Of a DNA stretch of 64,000 nt, positions 35,168-45,012 are shown piece by piece. Each line of letters opens with the position of its first letter. Within the stretch, counting starts at the first letter, position 1. The position numbers and the translations under genes are program-made. The stretch comes from JAXHUM01 sp034189325 (GTDB taxonomy: Bacteria > Desulfobacterota > DSM-4660 > Desulfatiglandales > Desulfatiglandaceae): positions 1 through 64,000 of the forward strand of contig JAXHUM010000049.1 of assembly GCA_034189325.1 (NCBI GenBank), given 5' to 3'. The notes under the pieces are model-generated. The model saw only the letters and a list, made by a program, of their open reading frames with translations, was not told the DNA's origin and did not search any database.

Positions 35168-36616
35168 ATGAGCCTGGCTTGGGGGGAGCTTACCGCCGAT
35201 AAAATACTTGAGCCTATCAAGGCCGTCAGGATCTCGGGTAAGGGCAGGACCCCTTTAAAAGGGATCTCAACCGATTCGCGAAAGATATGCCGCGGCGAAC
35301 TTTTTCTGGCCCTTGTCGGAGAGAAATTCGACGGACATGACTTTGCCCTCAGAGCGATACGAAAAGGGGCCGCCGGCTTGGTTGTCGAACAGAATCAGTG
35401 GGAAAGAATAACAAGAGAAGGAACCATCTCCCCTAAAGATTATCAAGACAGGGTCGTCATCATCGTAGGCGACACATTAAAGGCTTTGGGAGATCTGGCC
35501 GCATGGTGGAGGCATGAGCATAAGGTTAATGTAGTGGCCATCACCGGCAGTGCCGGAAAGACAACAACAAAGGAGATGACCTCCGGCATTCTCGAGCACA
35601 AGACACGAACCCTGAAGAACCAAGGGAACATGAACAATTTGATTGGATTGCCCCTCAGTCTGCTCAAATTGAAAAGAGAGCATGAAAACGCGGTCCTTGA
35701 AATGGGAATGAATCGTCCCGGAGAGATCGGTCGTTTGACTGACATCGCGGATCCCGATTTAGGCCTGATCACGAACGTCGGCGCCGCCCATCTTGAAGGA
35801 GTTGGGGACATCCGGGGTGTGGCCAGGGCCAAGGCAGAACTTGTCCAGCATATATCCCCCCGGGCAAAGGTCCTTGTCAACGGCGATGATAATCTCCTTA
35901 TGGAGACAGTGACTCCTTTAAGAAAAGATCTGATGACCTTCGGCCTTGGAGAGGCGAATCGTGTGAGAGCCGAAAACATTAAGGACCACGACAGGCAGGG
36001 ACTTTCCTTCAGGATCGCGTATGAAGATATCTCCTTTCCGGTGAGATTGAGGGCCCAGGGGCTTCACAATGTAATGGATGCTGTTGCCGCGGCTGCGATC
36101 GGCCTCTGCCTCAACAGGTCTGCCGATGACATTATAAAAGGCCTTTGGGATTTTCAAGGGCTCAAAGGGAGATTCACCGTGATGACGCTGCCCGGAGGCG
36201 TCGTCCTTGTCGATGATACGTACAATGCCAACCCCTCCTCGCTCAGGGCGGCCTTGGCGTCTCTTGGTTCCTTTGTCGGAAAAGAGGGAAGGATCATCGT
36301 TGGTTTGGGAGAGATGATGGAGCTTGGAGATGCCGCTGCGGAGGCCCACCGGGAAGCGGGGCGTATGATAGCCGGGCTTCGGGTTCGATATTTTGTGGCT
36401 ACCGGGCAACATGCCCATGAAATGATTGCAGGAGCGGTTGAGTCAGGCCTGCCTGATAATCGTACGGAAATAGTAGAGACGCAGGGTGAGATGCTGGCGA
36501 GCATAAAAAAGAGAGTCCAGAAGGGTGACCTGATTTTCCTTAAAGGATCCCGAAAGATGGCCCTGGAAAGAGTCGTCGAGGGATTGGCCGGTGAGAAACC
36601 GGGAAAGGAGAGATAG
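35168..36616 (+). CDS. murF: UDP-MurNAc-tripeptide:D-Ala-D-Ala ligase
   Basis: A 482-residue MurF, which attaches D-Ala-D-Ala to the UDP-MurNAc tripeptide. The ATP-binding loop is 'AITGSAGKTTTKEM', followed by 'TLKNQGNMNNLIGLPLSL', 'EMGMNRPGEIGRLT' and 'DDTYNANPSSLRAAL'. These are diagnostic for MurF. The ATG follows the murE TAA directly. No ddl gene is present in the cluster to make D-Ala-D-Ala. Confidence 0.96.
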   Translation: MSLAWGELTADKILEPIKAVRISGKGRTPLKGISTDSRKICRGELFLALVGEKFDGHDFALRAIRKGAAGLVVEQNQWERITREGTISPKDYQDRVVIIVGDTLKALGDLAAWWRHEHKVNVVAITGSAGKTTTKEMTSGILEHKTRTLKNQGNMNNLIGLPLSLLKLKREHENAVLEMGMNRPGEIGRLTDIADPDLGLITNVGAAHLEGVGDIRGVARAKAELVQHISPRAKVLVNGDDNLLMETVTPLRKDLMTFGLGEANRVRAENIKDHDRQGLSFRIAYEDISFPVRLRAQGLHNVMDAVAAAAIGLCLNRSADDIIKGLWDFQGLKGRFTVMTLPGGVVLVDDTYNANPSSLRAALASLGSFVGKEGRIIVGLGEMMELGDAAAEAHREAGRMIAGLRVRYFVATGQHAHEMIAGAVESGLPDNRTEIVETQGEMLASIKKRVQKGDLIFLKGSRKMALERVVEGLAGEKPGKER

Positions 36617-36618
36617 AT

Positions 36619-37029
36619 ATGTCAGGACAGAAGAGGGTTTTGGTTGTAGAGGATGAGATGTTGATAAGGACTCTGCTACTCGAGGTCTTGTCGGACAATG
36701 GGTTTGAAGTGAGTCTGGCAAGGGATGGGGAGGAATCATTGGAGCAACTGGGAACCAATAGTTTTGACCTGGTTATCACCGATATCCAGATGCCAGGCGT
36801 GGATGGAATCAAGATGCTCAAGGAGATGAAAAAGGCCGACCGAAAAGAGAAGATCATCGTCATGTCGGCGGATCCATCAGACATGGGGCTCAATGAACCG
36901 GACATGCCCCATGTAGTGAGCCGGCTCCAAAAGCCATTCAGGATAGACAACTTTCTCGATGTGGTCATTGCCGCGACCGCTGGCAACGAAGACCTCTTTG
37001 AATCAACGCCCATGGAAGAGGCCTGTTGA
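36619..37029 (+). CDS. single-domain response regulator (CheY-like receiver)
   Basis: A 136-residue receiver domain with no output domain. The acidic pocket is 'VVEDEMLI', the phosphoacceptor Asp is in 'LVITDIQMPGVDG', the switch Ser in 'VMSADPS' and the conserved Lys in 'LQKPFRI'. It is on the same strand in the gap between murF and mraY, with a good GGAGA ribosome-binding site and no gap to murF, so it should be co-transcribed with the wall-synthesis genes. A dedicated kinase is not adjacent. Its target is unknown. Confidence 0.92.
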   Translation: MSGQKRVLVVEDEMLIRTLLLEVLSDNGFEVSLARDGEESLEQLGTNSFDLVITDIQMPGVDGIKMLKEMKKADRKEKIIVMSADPSDMGLNEPDMPHVVSRLQKPFRIDNFLDVVIAATAGNEDLFESTPMEEAC

Positions 37030-37051
37030 ACCGGGGAGGTTCGTTGAGAGA

Positions 37052-38131
37052 ATGCTCTACAAGCTGATCTACTACTTCCATGGTGACCTGTCCTGGCTGA
37101 ATGTCTTTCGATACATCACCTTCAGGACAATCCTTGCCGCACTTACGGCCCTCTTCATCTGTTTCTGTCTCGGAGGATGGGTCATAAGAACGCTTCGGCG
37201 GATGCAGATCGGACAGTATATTCGAGATGACGGACCTCCAAACCATAAGGAAAAGGCCGGGACCCCCACAATGGGAGGGTGTCTTATCCTGCCTGCCATC
37301 ATTATTCCCACACTGATGTGGGCGGATATGACAAATATCTTTATCTGGATCGTAGGATTTGTAGTCCTTTCATTCGGGGCGATCGGTTTTACCGACGACT
37401 ATCTCAAAATAGCCAGAAAAGATAGTCAGGGACTGAAGGCACGATCAAAATTCTCTCTCCAGTTATTGTCCGCCCTGGTTGTTGCCATGGTCCTCTATTT
37501 CTATCCTGATTTCAATACCCAGTTGAACGTGCCTTTTCTCAAGAATGTCGGACCGGAATTGGGATGGGGCTATATCCCCCTTGTTGTTGTTGTCATCGTG
37601 GGGACCTCCAATGCCGTTAATCTCACCGATGGGCTGGATGGACTGGCTATCAGCCCGCTGATCGTGGCCTTTGGCAGCTATCTCGTTTTTGCCTATTGTG
37701 CAGGGCATATGGAAATCGCCTCCTATTTGAAAATACCCTATGTCGCAGGGACGGGAGAGATTTCTGTCTTGTGCGGTGCTGCTTTCGGCGCAGGCCTGGG
37801 CTTCTTGTGGTACAACTCTTACCCTGCTGAGATCTTCATGGGCGATGTCGGCTCTCTCTCCCTTGGTGCGGTCCTGGGGACAGTGGCGGTGATTACAAAA
37901 CAGGAGTTGGTCCTGCTCCTTGTAGGAGGACTCTTCGTCTTTGAGGCACTGTCCGTCATATCGCAGGTGGCCTATTTCAAGATCACCGGTGGAGAGAGGA
38001 TCTTCAAGATGGCGCCGATTCATCACCACTTTGAACTAAAGGGATGGCCCGAACCAAAGGTGATTGTTCGGTTCTGGATCATAGCTGTTATCCTGGCCCT
38101 TTTATCGATCAGCACCTTGAAGCTGAGGTAA
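37052..38131 (+). CDS. mraY: phospho-N-acetylmuramoyl-pentapeptide-transferase
   Basis: A 359-residue integral membrane enzyme with about ten transmembrane helices. It transfers phospho-MurNAc-pentapeptide to undecaprenyl phosphate, making lipid I. 'KEKAGTPTMGG', 'FTDDYLKIARKDSQGL' (catalytic Asp pair), 'NAVNLTDGLDGLA', 'FMGDVGSLSLG' and 'APIHHHFELKGW' are all present. ATG 37052 fits the family N-terminus. It lies just after the receiver-domain gene. Confidence 0.96.
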   Translation: MLYKLIYYFHGDLSWLNVFRYITFRTILAALTALFICFCLGGWVIRTLRRMQIGQYIRDDGPPNHKEKAGTPTMGGCLILPAIIIPTLMWADMTNIFIWIVGFVVLSFGAIGFTDDYLKIARKDSQGLKARSKFSLQLLSALVVAMVLYFYPDFNTQLNVPFLKNVGPELGWGYIPLVVVVIVGTSNAVNLTDGLDGLAISPLIVAFGSYLVFAYCAGHMEIASYLKIPYVAGTGEISVLCGAAFGAGLGFLWYNSYPAEIFMGDVGSLSLGAVLGTVAVITKQELVLLLVGGLFVFEALSVISQVAYFKITGGERIFKMAPIHHHFELKGWPEPKVIVRFWIIAVILALLSISTLKLR

Positions 38132-38195
38132 AACAAAAACAGAGCCCTTTTGGAAAACCATAGATTGTAGATTTGATAAAAATGGTTCACCTGTC

Positions 38196-39572
38196 ATGAG
38201 AGATAAAATCATAGCCGATCTCGCCGGGAAAAAAATAGTTGTCGTTGGGCTGGGTGTTTCCGGTCTATGGGCTGCTCGCTGGCTGGCCGGGCAGGGGGCC
38301 GATATATGTGTGAGCGAAGCAAAGGAAGAGGGGCTCCTCGATCCTGAAATCCGAAAGGAGGTCACCCAACTCGGTATCAGGATTGAAACAGGAGGACATC
38401 AAAAAAGGACCTTTGAAGAAGCGGAGATGATTGTTGTCAGCCCGGGTGTGCCATTGGAAATGGATCTGATCAAAAGGGCCATCGCCGAAAATATTCCGGT
38501 TATGGGAGAGCTGGACTTGGCAGGCCGCATCATTGATATACCGGTGATAGCGGTGACCGGAACAAACGGCAAGACAACGGTGACATCGTTTCTGGGGGCT
38601 TTGCTCAAGAACGCGGGCCTCAAGGTCTTTGTCGGCGGCAACATAGGAACACCCCTCATCGCCTATGCTGCGCAAGGAATGAAGGCGGATTATGCCGTTG
38701 TTGAGGTCAGTAGTTTCCAGTTGGATCTGGCCGGAGCCTTTTGTCCCCAAGTATCCATGATATTGAATATCTCCGCCGACCACCTCGACCGGTACAAGGA
38801 CTACGAGGCCTATGTCCAATCCAAGCTCAGCATCTTCAGGAATCAGGGGATGGGGCATTACCTCATCCTGAACGATGATGACGAGACATTGCGTTCAATC
38901 GATCCACCATCTCCCTTGACTGTCCTTCGCTACGGCTTTGAAGGAGGGACAGGGCGGAACGCCTTTATTCAGGAGGATGACATATACGCCTCCCTTCCGG
39001 GGAAAGAGGAGCGTTCTTTCTCCCTCCGCTCCTTCGGGCTTTCAGGAAAACACAACAGGGCCAATCTCATGGCCGCGGTCCTGGCCTCCCTGGCCCTGGA
39101 GATTGAGGAGGGAGCGATCAACAAAACCATCGACACGTTCAAGGGGATGTCCGACAGGCTTGAGCGCGTGATGGAATTCAATGGCGTGACGTTTTACAAC
39201 GATTCAAAGGCGACCAATGTGGATGCGGCGGTCAAGGCGGTTGAGAGTTTTGATCGGCCCATCATTCTCATCGCGGGAGGTCGACATAAGGGCGCGGATT
39301 ATGCTCCCCTGGTGAGCGCCGCGAGACAGAGAGTCAAAGGGGCCGTTTTTTTGGGTGAGGCGAAGGATATACTGGCCGGATCATTTAAAGATGTATTACC
39401 TTTTCAAGAGGCGGAAGACATGGATCAGGCGGTGGTCGCGGCCTTTTCGATTGCCGGAAAAGGAGACATTGTCTTGCTGGCTCCTGCCTGCTCAAGCTTT
39501 GATATGTTTACAGATTATACTCACAGGGGCCGAATTTTTCGCGAGGCCGTAAGGAGACTGAGTAGTGGCTAA
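38196..39572 (+). CDS. murD: UDP-MurNAc-L-alanine:D-glutamate ligase
   Basis: A 458-residue MurD, which adds D-glutamate to UDP-MurNAc-L-Ala. The N-terminal Rossmann-like motif is 'VVVGLGVSGLWAARWL', the ATP site 'AVTGTNGKTTVTS', and 'NISADHLDRYKDYEAY' and 'NDSKATNVDAAVKAVESF' are the central and C-terminal signatures. 'LAPACSSFDMF' near the end is also typical. It precedes ftsW, whose GTG overlaps the murD stop by 8 bases. Confidence 0.96.
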   Translation: MRDKIIADLAGKKIVVVGLGVSGLWAARWLAGQGADICVSEAKEEGLLDPEIRKEVTQLGIRIETGGHQKRTFEEAEMIVVSPGVPLEMDLIKRAIAENIPVMGELDLAGRIIDIPVIAVTGTNGKTTVTSFLGALLKNAGLKVFVGGNIGTPLIAYAAQGMKADYAVVEVSSFQLDLAGAFCPQVSMILNISADHLDRYKDYEAYVQSKLSIFRNQGMGHYLILNDDDETLRSIDPPSPLTVLRYGFEGGTGRNAFIQEDDIYASLPGKEERSFSLRSFGLSGKHNRANLMAAVLASLALEIEEGAINKTIDTFKGMSDRLERVMEFNGVTFYNDSKATNVDAAVKAVESFDRPIILIAGGRHKGADYAPLVSAARQRVKGAVFLGEAKDILAGSFKDVLPFQEAEDMDQAVVAAFSIAGKGDIVLLAPACSSFDMFTDYTHRGRIFREAVRRLSSG

Positions 39573-40668
39573 GAAAAAGCAGGCCAAGTTGAATTATGAC
39601 TTGTGGATACTTGTCCCTGCCCTCCTGCTCACGGCGCTGGGAATCGTCCTTGTCTATAGTTCAAGCTCACATGTCGCGGCCCACCGGTTTGGGGATAGTT
39701 ATTTCTTTTTGAAGAGGCAGATCCTGTTCTTCGCCATCGGACTTGGGATCATGTTGGCGGCCAAGAAGATCCCGTTCACTCTTTATCCGAAGTTGGTCTA
39801 TCCCCTTTTAGGGGTAAGCATCGGCCTCCTTGTTCTTCTCTTTATTCCCGGATTCGGACATAAGGTGGGCGGGGCGATCAGGTGGTTGAAAATAGGGTCC
39901 TTCTCCCTACAGCCCTCAGAATTTGCAAAGCTTTCCCTGGCGATCTATATGGCCTATTCCATGTCAAAGGCAGGCTCGAATCTGACATCTTTTTCAAAGG
40001 GGCTTCTGCCGAACCTCATTGTGACGGGCGCCTTTATTGTTCTGATGGTTTTCCAGCCCGATTTCGGGACCGCCGTGATCGTGGGGGCGTGGGTCCTGAT
40101 TGTCCTGTTTATTGCGGGGATCAAACTGCTTCACCTCACCGCGATTTTTATCCTTTCAGCGCCCGTTACTGTGTGGCTTGTCTGGAGATCGGATTACAGG
40201 ATCAAGAGGTGGCTGGCATACCTGAATCCATGGGATGATCCTCAAGGAATAGGATACCACATCATCCATTCCTTTCTCGCCTTTGGGTCAGGCGGTGTTT
40301 TAGGCGCCGGCCTCGGAAACAGCAAACAGAAGCTCTTTTATCTGCCGGAGGCCCACACCGATTTTGCCCTCTCCATTGCCGCTGAAGAGCTTGGGTTTGT
40401 CGGAGTGACGTGCATTATTCTTCTGTTTGGACTCCTTGTGGTACGGGGGATCATGGTGTCTCTCAATTCCAAAGACCTTTTCAGCAGTTACCTTGGAATC
40501 GGCCTGAGTTGTCTGATCGGTCTCCAGGTTATCCTGAATATGGCGGTGGTCATGGGATTACTCCCCACCAAAGGAATGGTACTCCCCTTGATAAGCTATG
40601 GGGGATCATCCTTGGTGGTCACCCTCTTTAGCATTGGGATATTGCTGAATATCTCTTCGAGGAACTAA
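39565..40668 (+). CDS. ftsW: peptidoglycan polymerase FtsW (SEDS family)
   Basis: A 367-residue SEDS protein with about ten transmembrane helices. 'VYSSSSHVA', 'KIGSFSLQPSEFAKLSLAIYMA', 'MVFQPDFGTAVIV' and 'GLLPTKGMVLPLISYGGSSL' are SEDS motifs. FtsW polymerises glycan strands at the septum together with FtsI. Position between murD and murG points to FtsW rather than RodA. The start is GTG, overlapping the murD end. Confidence 0.95.
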   Translation: MAKKKQAKLNYDLWILVPALLLTALGIVLVYSSSSHVAAHRFGDSYFFLKRQILFFAIGLGIMLAAKKIPFTLYPKLVYPLLGVSIGLLVLLFIPGFGHKVGGAIRWLKIGSFSLQPSEFAKLSLAIYMAYSMSKAGSNLTSFSKGLLPNLIVTGAFIVLMVFQPDFGTAVIVGAWVLIVLFIAGIKLLHLTAIFILSAPVTVWLVWRSDYRIKRWLAYLNPWDDPQGIGYHIIHSFLAFGSGGVLGAGLGNSKQKLFYLPEAHTDFALSIAAEELGFVGVTCIILLFGLLVVRGIMVSLNSKDLFSSYLGIGLSCLIGLQVILNMAVVMGLLPTKGMVLPLISYGGSSLVVTLFSIGILLNISSRN

Positions 40669-40685
40669 AAGCAGAGGAATGGGAG

Positions 40686-41807
40686 ATGGAGAAAAGAAGA
40701 TCCAACCCGCTGCTCTCCTCCAAGATGCCAGGGATCCGGTTTCTTGTGGCAGGAGGTGGCACAGGGGGCCATCTTTTCCCTGGTATTGCGGTGGCGAGGG
40801 AACTGGAGAAAAGGTTCTCGAACGTGGAAATCCTCTTTGTTGCCGGGTTGGCTAGAATGGAGTCGGAGATCCTATCCCGTTACAGGTACGACGTGACTTC
40901 GATTGAGATTGAAGGACTGATGGGACGCGGGTGGCGGAAGGGATTGACGGTCTTGTCAAGGGTCCCCCGAAGCCTCTTGGAATCGGCACAAGTGATCAGG
41001 CGGTTCTCTCCGCACCTGGTCCTTGGCATGGGGGCCTATTCAGCCGGGCCTGTCTGCCTGGCGGCAAGGTTTATGAAGATACCGACAGCCATTCATGAAC
41101 AGAATTCCTATCCAGGTCTCACAAACCGACTGCTGTCAAGGGTTGTCGACCAGGTCTTTATCTCATTTGAGGAGAGCCGAAGATACTTCAAGGCAGGGAA
41201 AATTTTTCTGACGGGCAATCCCGTTCGACAGGAGTTCTTTTCAGGCCCTCGGATCGAAAGAGAGGAGAGCCGATTTACAGTCCTGATTATTGGCGGTAGC
41301 CAGGGCGCGCGGGCCCTGAACAGGGCCTTTGCAGAGGCCGCAAGCATCTTAAAACAGAAGGGCAGACAGGTAAAGGTGATTCACCAGACAGGACATGCAG
41401 ACTATAGAGAGGTTGTAGCGGATTATAAAAGGAGAGACGTGGAGGGGGATATCCTCCCTTTTATCGAGGATATGGCGACAGCTTACAAAGAGGCGGACTT
41501 GGTCATCAGCAGGGCGGGGGCTACAACGATCTTTGAACTCGCGGGGCTGGCGAAACCTTCCATCCTGGTGCCTTATCCCTACGCGTCTCACCGGCATCAG
41601 GAGATCAATGCCCGCACCCTGGTCAGGGAGGGTGGGGCCGAGATGATTCTTGAGAATGATCTGACCGGCAAGGCCCTATCGGATCTTGTTGCGAAGTACA
41701 TGGATGACAGGGACGCATTAATGGAAATGGGTAAGAGGGCAGCCAAGGTGGGGAGGCCGAATGCCTCCAGCGTCATCGTAGATCAATTGGTGAAGATGAT
41801 ACATTGA
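40686..41807 (+). CDS. murG: UDP-GlcNAc:lipid I GlcNAc transferase
   Basis: A 373-residue MurG, the GT28 glycosyltransferase that turns lipid I into lipid II at the inner face of the membrane. 'VAGGGTGGHLFPGIAVA' binds the lipid substrate and UDP-GlcNAc, 'HEQNSYPGLTNRLLS' and 'GGSQGARALNRAF' are family motifs, and 'ISRAGATTIFELA' plus 'YPYASHRHQEINA' form the nucleotide-sugar site. Its stop overlaps the murC TTG start. Confidence 0.96.
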   Translation: MEKRRSNPLLSSKMPGIRFLVAGGGTGGHLFPGIAVARELEKRFSNVEILFVAGLARMESEILSRYRYDVTSIEIEGLMGRGWRKGLTVLSRVPRSLLESAQVIRRFSPHLVLGMGAYSAGPVCLAARFMKIPTAIHEQNSYPGLTNRLLSRVVDQVFISFEESRRYFKAGKIFLTGNPVRQEFFSGPRIEREESRFTVLIIGGSQGARALNRAFAEAASILKQKGRQVKVIHQTGHADYREVVADYKRRDVEGDILPFIEDMATAYKEADLVISRAGATTIFELAGLAKPSILVPYPYASHRHQEINARTLVREGGAEMILENDLTGKALSDLVAKYMDDRDALMEMGKRAAKVGRPNASSVIVDQLVKMIH

Positions 41808-43180
41808 AAACATTCGGTAAGACAAAGCATATCCATTTTATCGGCATCGGTGGCATCGGCATGAGCGGGATAGCCGAGCTTCTGATGAATCTGGGCTATG
41901 AGGTCAGCGGCTCCGACTTGAAAGAGACAGCCATAACCAGGAGGCTGACATCTCTTGGAGGACAGGTGTTTAAGGGTCATAAAGACCAACAGGTAGAAGG
42001 GGCTGACGTGGTCGTGTATTCCTCGGCGGTGAGACCTGAAAACCCAGAGATTGTGGAGGCAAAAGAGCGAGGTATCCCGGTGATCCCGAGGGCGGAGATG
42101 CTGGCTGAACTGATGAGGCTGAAGTACGGTATCGCTGTTGCCGGAGCTCACGGTAAGACCACTACCACCTCCATGCTCGCCTCTATTCTCACGTGCGGCG
42201 GCCTTGATCCCACCATTGTCATAGGTGGAAGACTCGATATCTGGGGAGGTTCCAACGCCAAGCTTGGACAGGGTGATATTTTGGTTGCCGAGGCTGACGA
42301 GAGCGACGGGTCTTTTCTTGCCCTCTCACCAACGATCGCCGTGATAACAAACATTGATCAGGAACATATGGAACACTATGGGAATATGGAGGCGATTCGC
42401 GACACCTTTGTGACCTTCATTAACCGGATCCCCTTTTATGGGGCCGCTATTCTTTGCCTTGATAACGAAGAGCTTCAGGGGATCATTCCTCGTCTCAAGA
42501 AGAAGATCCTCACCTACGGCATGACCTCCCAGGCCGACTTGCAGGCAAGAAACCTCAAGAGGGATGCCTTTAACGTGTGCTTTGAAGCGGTCTTTTATGG
42601 TCGTTCCATCGGAGAAATCGTCGTTGCCATGCCTGGAGAACACAACGTACTCAATGCCTTGGCAGCCACGGCTGTCGGCCTGGAACTGGAGCTGGACATT
42701 GACATGATCAAGGAGGGGCTCAAGAATCTAGGGGGCCTTTCCAGGCGCTTTGAGATTAAGGGAGAGAAGCATGGCATCTTACAGATAGATGACTATGGAC
42801 ACCATCCTGCGGAGATTACAGCCACACTCAAGGCGACCAGGGAATGCTGGCCGGAAAGGCGTGTGGTTGTCGTGTTCCAACCACACAGGCACACACGGAC
42901 CAGGGACCTCTTTGACCGATTTGTCGTATCATTCAATGATGCCGATATATTGATTGTAACGGATATTTATTCAGCAGGGGAAGAACTTGTCGAAGGGGTC
43001 AGCGCGGAATCTCTTGTCCAGGGTATTAAGGACCATGGGCATAGGGATGTTATCTTATGCCCCGCACAGGAGGATGTGGTCTCTACCCTTATTCGCGTTG
43101 TTAAACCGGGGGATCTGGTGGTGACCCTCGGCGCGGGAGATATCTATAAGGCAGGTGAGAGGTTCTTGCAGGCATTATGA
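41804..43180 (+). CDS. murC: UDP-N-acetylmuramate:L-alanine ligase
   Basis: A 458-residue MurC, which adds L-alanine to UDP-MurNAc. 'HFIGIGGIGMSGIAELL' is the N-terminal dinucleotide-like motif, 'GAHGKTTTTSML' the ATP site, 'EADESDGSFL', 'NIDQEHMEHYG' and 'DYGHHPAEI' further signatures. The start is TTG, overlapping the murG stop codon (TTGA). Translational coupling is likely. Confidence 0.95.
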   Translation: MKTFGKTKHIHFIGIGGIGMSGIAELLMNLGYEVSGSDLKETAITRRLTSLGGQVFKGHKDQQVEGADVVVYSSAVRPENPEIVEAKERGIPVIPRAEMLAELMRLKYGIAVAGAHGKTTTTSMLASILTCGGLDPTIVIGGRLDIWGGSNAKLGQGDILVAEADESDGSFLALSPTIAVITNIDQEHMEHYGNMEAIRDTFVTFINRIPFYGAAILCLDNEELQGIIPRLKKKILTYGMTSQADLQARNLKRDAFNVCFEAVFYGRSIGEIVVAMPGEHNVLNALAATAVGLELELDIDMIKEGLKNLGGLSRRFEIKGEKHGILQIDDYGHHPAEITATLKATRECWPERRVVVVFQPHRHTRTRDLFDRFVVSFNDADILIVTDIYSAGEELVEGVSAESLVQGIKDHGHRDVILCPAQEDVVSTLIRVVKPGDLVVTLGAGDIYKAGERFLQAL

Positions 43181-43219
43181 GAATGTCGATCTTAAATAAA
43201 CCCCGGGGCATGATTTCCT

Positions 43220-44161
43220 GTGAACAAGAGACAAAAGGAGACATTGATCAGAAAGACAAACCACATGGTTTGCTTTGACTGCCCCATGTCTCGATACACC
43301 ACCATGCGTGTAGGAGGCAAGGCCGAAGCTCTCTATATGGCAGAGGATCTTCATACGTTAAGAGAACTGATCCGGTTTCTCTCAGCGGAACAGATACCCT
43401 ATATAACGATCGGCAAGGGGAGCAATATCCTGGTACAGGATAAGGGATTGGATGGGCTGGTGATCCTGCTCGGCGGGGCCCTTGCCGACATAAAAATGGA
43501 GAGGCAAAATCATCCCTGTAATGAGACTTCCACTGTTGATCCGGTGGTCTTTGCCGGAGGGGGTCTTTCCATCGCCGGTTTTCTCTCTTACTGCACCACC
43601 CATGCAATCGGCGGTGGTGAATTCCTGGCAGGCATCCCAGGCACTATCGGCGGTGCAGCGGCCATGAATGCGGGGGCCCAAGGAAGAGAGATCGAGAGTA
43701 TCGTAAAGAATATCGAGGTAATGGATACTCACGGCAATATCGTCGTCAAGGAGCGCCCTGAATTAGACTTTGGCTACAGAGAACTCTCATTGGAAAAGGG
43801 TGCCATGATCTTAAAGGTCGGCCTCAACCTTCACACGGAGGCCAAGGAAATCGTCAGGACTAGGATAAGAGAGAATCAATTGACACGTAAAGAGAGCCAG
43901 CCTCTTGAGTATGCCAGCGCAGGATCGGTGTTTAAGAACCCACCGGGTGATTATGCGGCAAGGCTTATCGATGAAATCGGACTAAAGGGAAAACAGATCG
44001 GAGGAGCCATGATTTCGCAAAAGCATGCCAATTTTATCGTTAATGTGGGCGGCGCCCGGACAGATGACATCCTGGCATTGATGGATCTGGCTCGTAGAGA
44101 GGTCAAGAGACAAAAAGGGATTGAACTGGAGACGGAAATCAGGGTCATTGGTCGAGGATAG
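43220..44161 (+). CDS. murB: UDP-N-acetylenolpyruvoylglucosamine reductase
   Basis: A 313-residue FAD-dependent MurB that reduces the enolpyruvyl group to give UDP-MurNAc. 'TTMRVGGKAEAL', 'IGKGSNILVQDKGLDG' and 'GGGEFLAGIPGTIGGAAAMNAG' bind FAD, and 'SAGSVFKNP' carries the catalytic serine. The 'SVFKNP' form and length fit the type II enzymes. The start appears to be GTG 43220, with a weak ribosome-binding site. Confidence 0.94.
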   Translation: MNKRQKETLIRKTNHMVCFDCPMSRYTTMRVGGKAEALYMAEDLHTLRELIRFLSAEQIPYITIGKGSNILVQDKGLDGLVILLGGALADIKMERQNHPCNETSTVDPVVFAGGGLSIAGFLSYCTTHAIGGGEFLAGIPGTIGGAAAMNAGAQGREIESIVKNIEVMDTHGNIVVKERPELDFGYRELSLEKGAMILKVGLNLHTEAKEIVRTRIRENQLTRKESQPLEYASAGSVFKNPPGDYAARLIDEIGLKGKQIGGAMISQKHANFIVNVGGARTDDILALMDLARREVKRQKGIELETEIRVIGRG

Positions 44162-44163
44162 GC

Positions 44164-44982
44164 ATGAAAAAGAGAACAAAACGAATCCGTACCAACAGGG
44201 TGACAAAAAGGAAAAAGACCAAACAGCTCCCAGACATATTTCGCTGGCTTGGTCCCGGTTTCGTGAGAATTTGTCTCTTCGTTGCCTGCGTGAGCGGAAT
44301 CAGTGTGGTTTTCCTCTGGGGTTACCAGATCCTGACTGAATCGGATTTTTTGAAACTCAGGCAGATCCGAATCGAAGGGGCGAATGCGGAACTCAGGAGA
44401 GAGTTGATTGACCTATCAGGTCTCAACGCCGAGTCCAATGTTTTCACGGCCGACCTGAACAGTCTCAAAGAGGCCATAGAGACCCATGTATGGGTCAGAA
44501 CCGCTGAAGTGGAAAGAAGGTTGCCTGACACGATCATCATCCGGGTGGAAAGGGAGATCCCTTTCGCCGTTGTCCGAATGGACCATTCTTATTATATGAA
44601 TCGTTATGGGGAAATTTTCAAGAAGATAGAGAGATTTGAAGATATGGATCTGCCGATCGTAACAGGCATCGCCAAAGAGCCTCAGGATGGCAAGGATCAG
44701 TTGGAAAGGGCCGCCTTTACTCTGAGATCCCTGGAATCAGAAAAGGGCCTCTGGTCCCTTGCTGAACTGTCGGAAATCCATGTGAAGAGCGGTAAAGGAC
44801 TTTCACTCTATTTCAATCATGTTGCGGCGGAGATCAAAATCGTCTGTGAGGATTTCACAGGCAAGATAAAGGGACTCAGGAAGGTGACCGAGCATCTGAG
44901 GAGGAGCGGACGGATGCGACAGGTGAAAGCTATTGATATGAACCATGTCGACGGCGCCGTGGTTTCGTTTAGGACAGGCTGA
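44164..44982 (+). CDS. ftsQ: cell division protein FtsQ
   Basis: A 272-residue bitopic divisome protein. A very basic cytoplasmic N-terminus ('KKRTKRIRTNRVTKRKKTK') precedes one transmembrane helix near residues 37-57. A POTRA domain begins 'KLRQIRIEGANAELRRELIDLSG', and 'WVRTAEVERRLPDTIIIRVEREIPFAVV' (about residues 101-128) is the FtsQ/DivIB domain. It links FtsL/FtsB-type proteins to the ring. The ATG follows the murB stop by 2 bases. Confidence 0.92.
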   Translation: MKKRTKRIRTNRVTKRKKTKQLPDIFRWLGPGFVRICLFVACVSGISVVFLWGYQILTESDFLKLRQIRIEGANAELRRELIDLSGLNAESNVFTADLNSLKEAIETHVWVRTAEVERRLPDTIIIRVEREIPFAVVRMDHSYYMNRYGEIFKKIERFEDMDLPIVTGIAKEPQDGKDQLERAAFTLRSLESEKGLWSLAELSEIHVKSGKGLSLYFNHVAAEIKIVCEDFTGKIKGLRKVTEHLRRSGRMRQVKAIDMNHVDGAVVSFRTG

Positions 44983-45012
44983 CGAAACACCTGGGCATGG
45001 AGGTAAGAAGAG

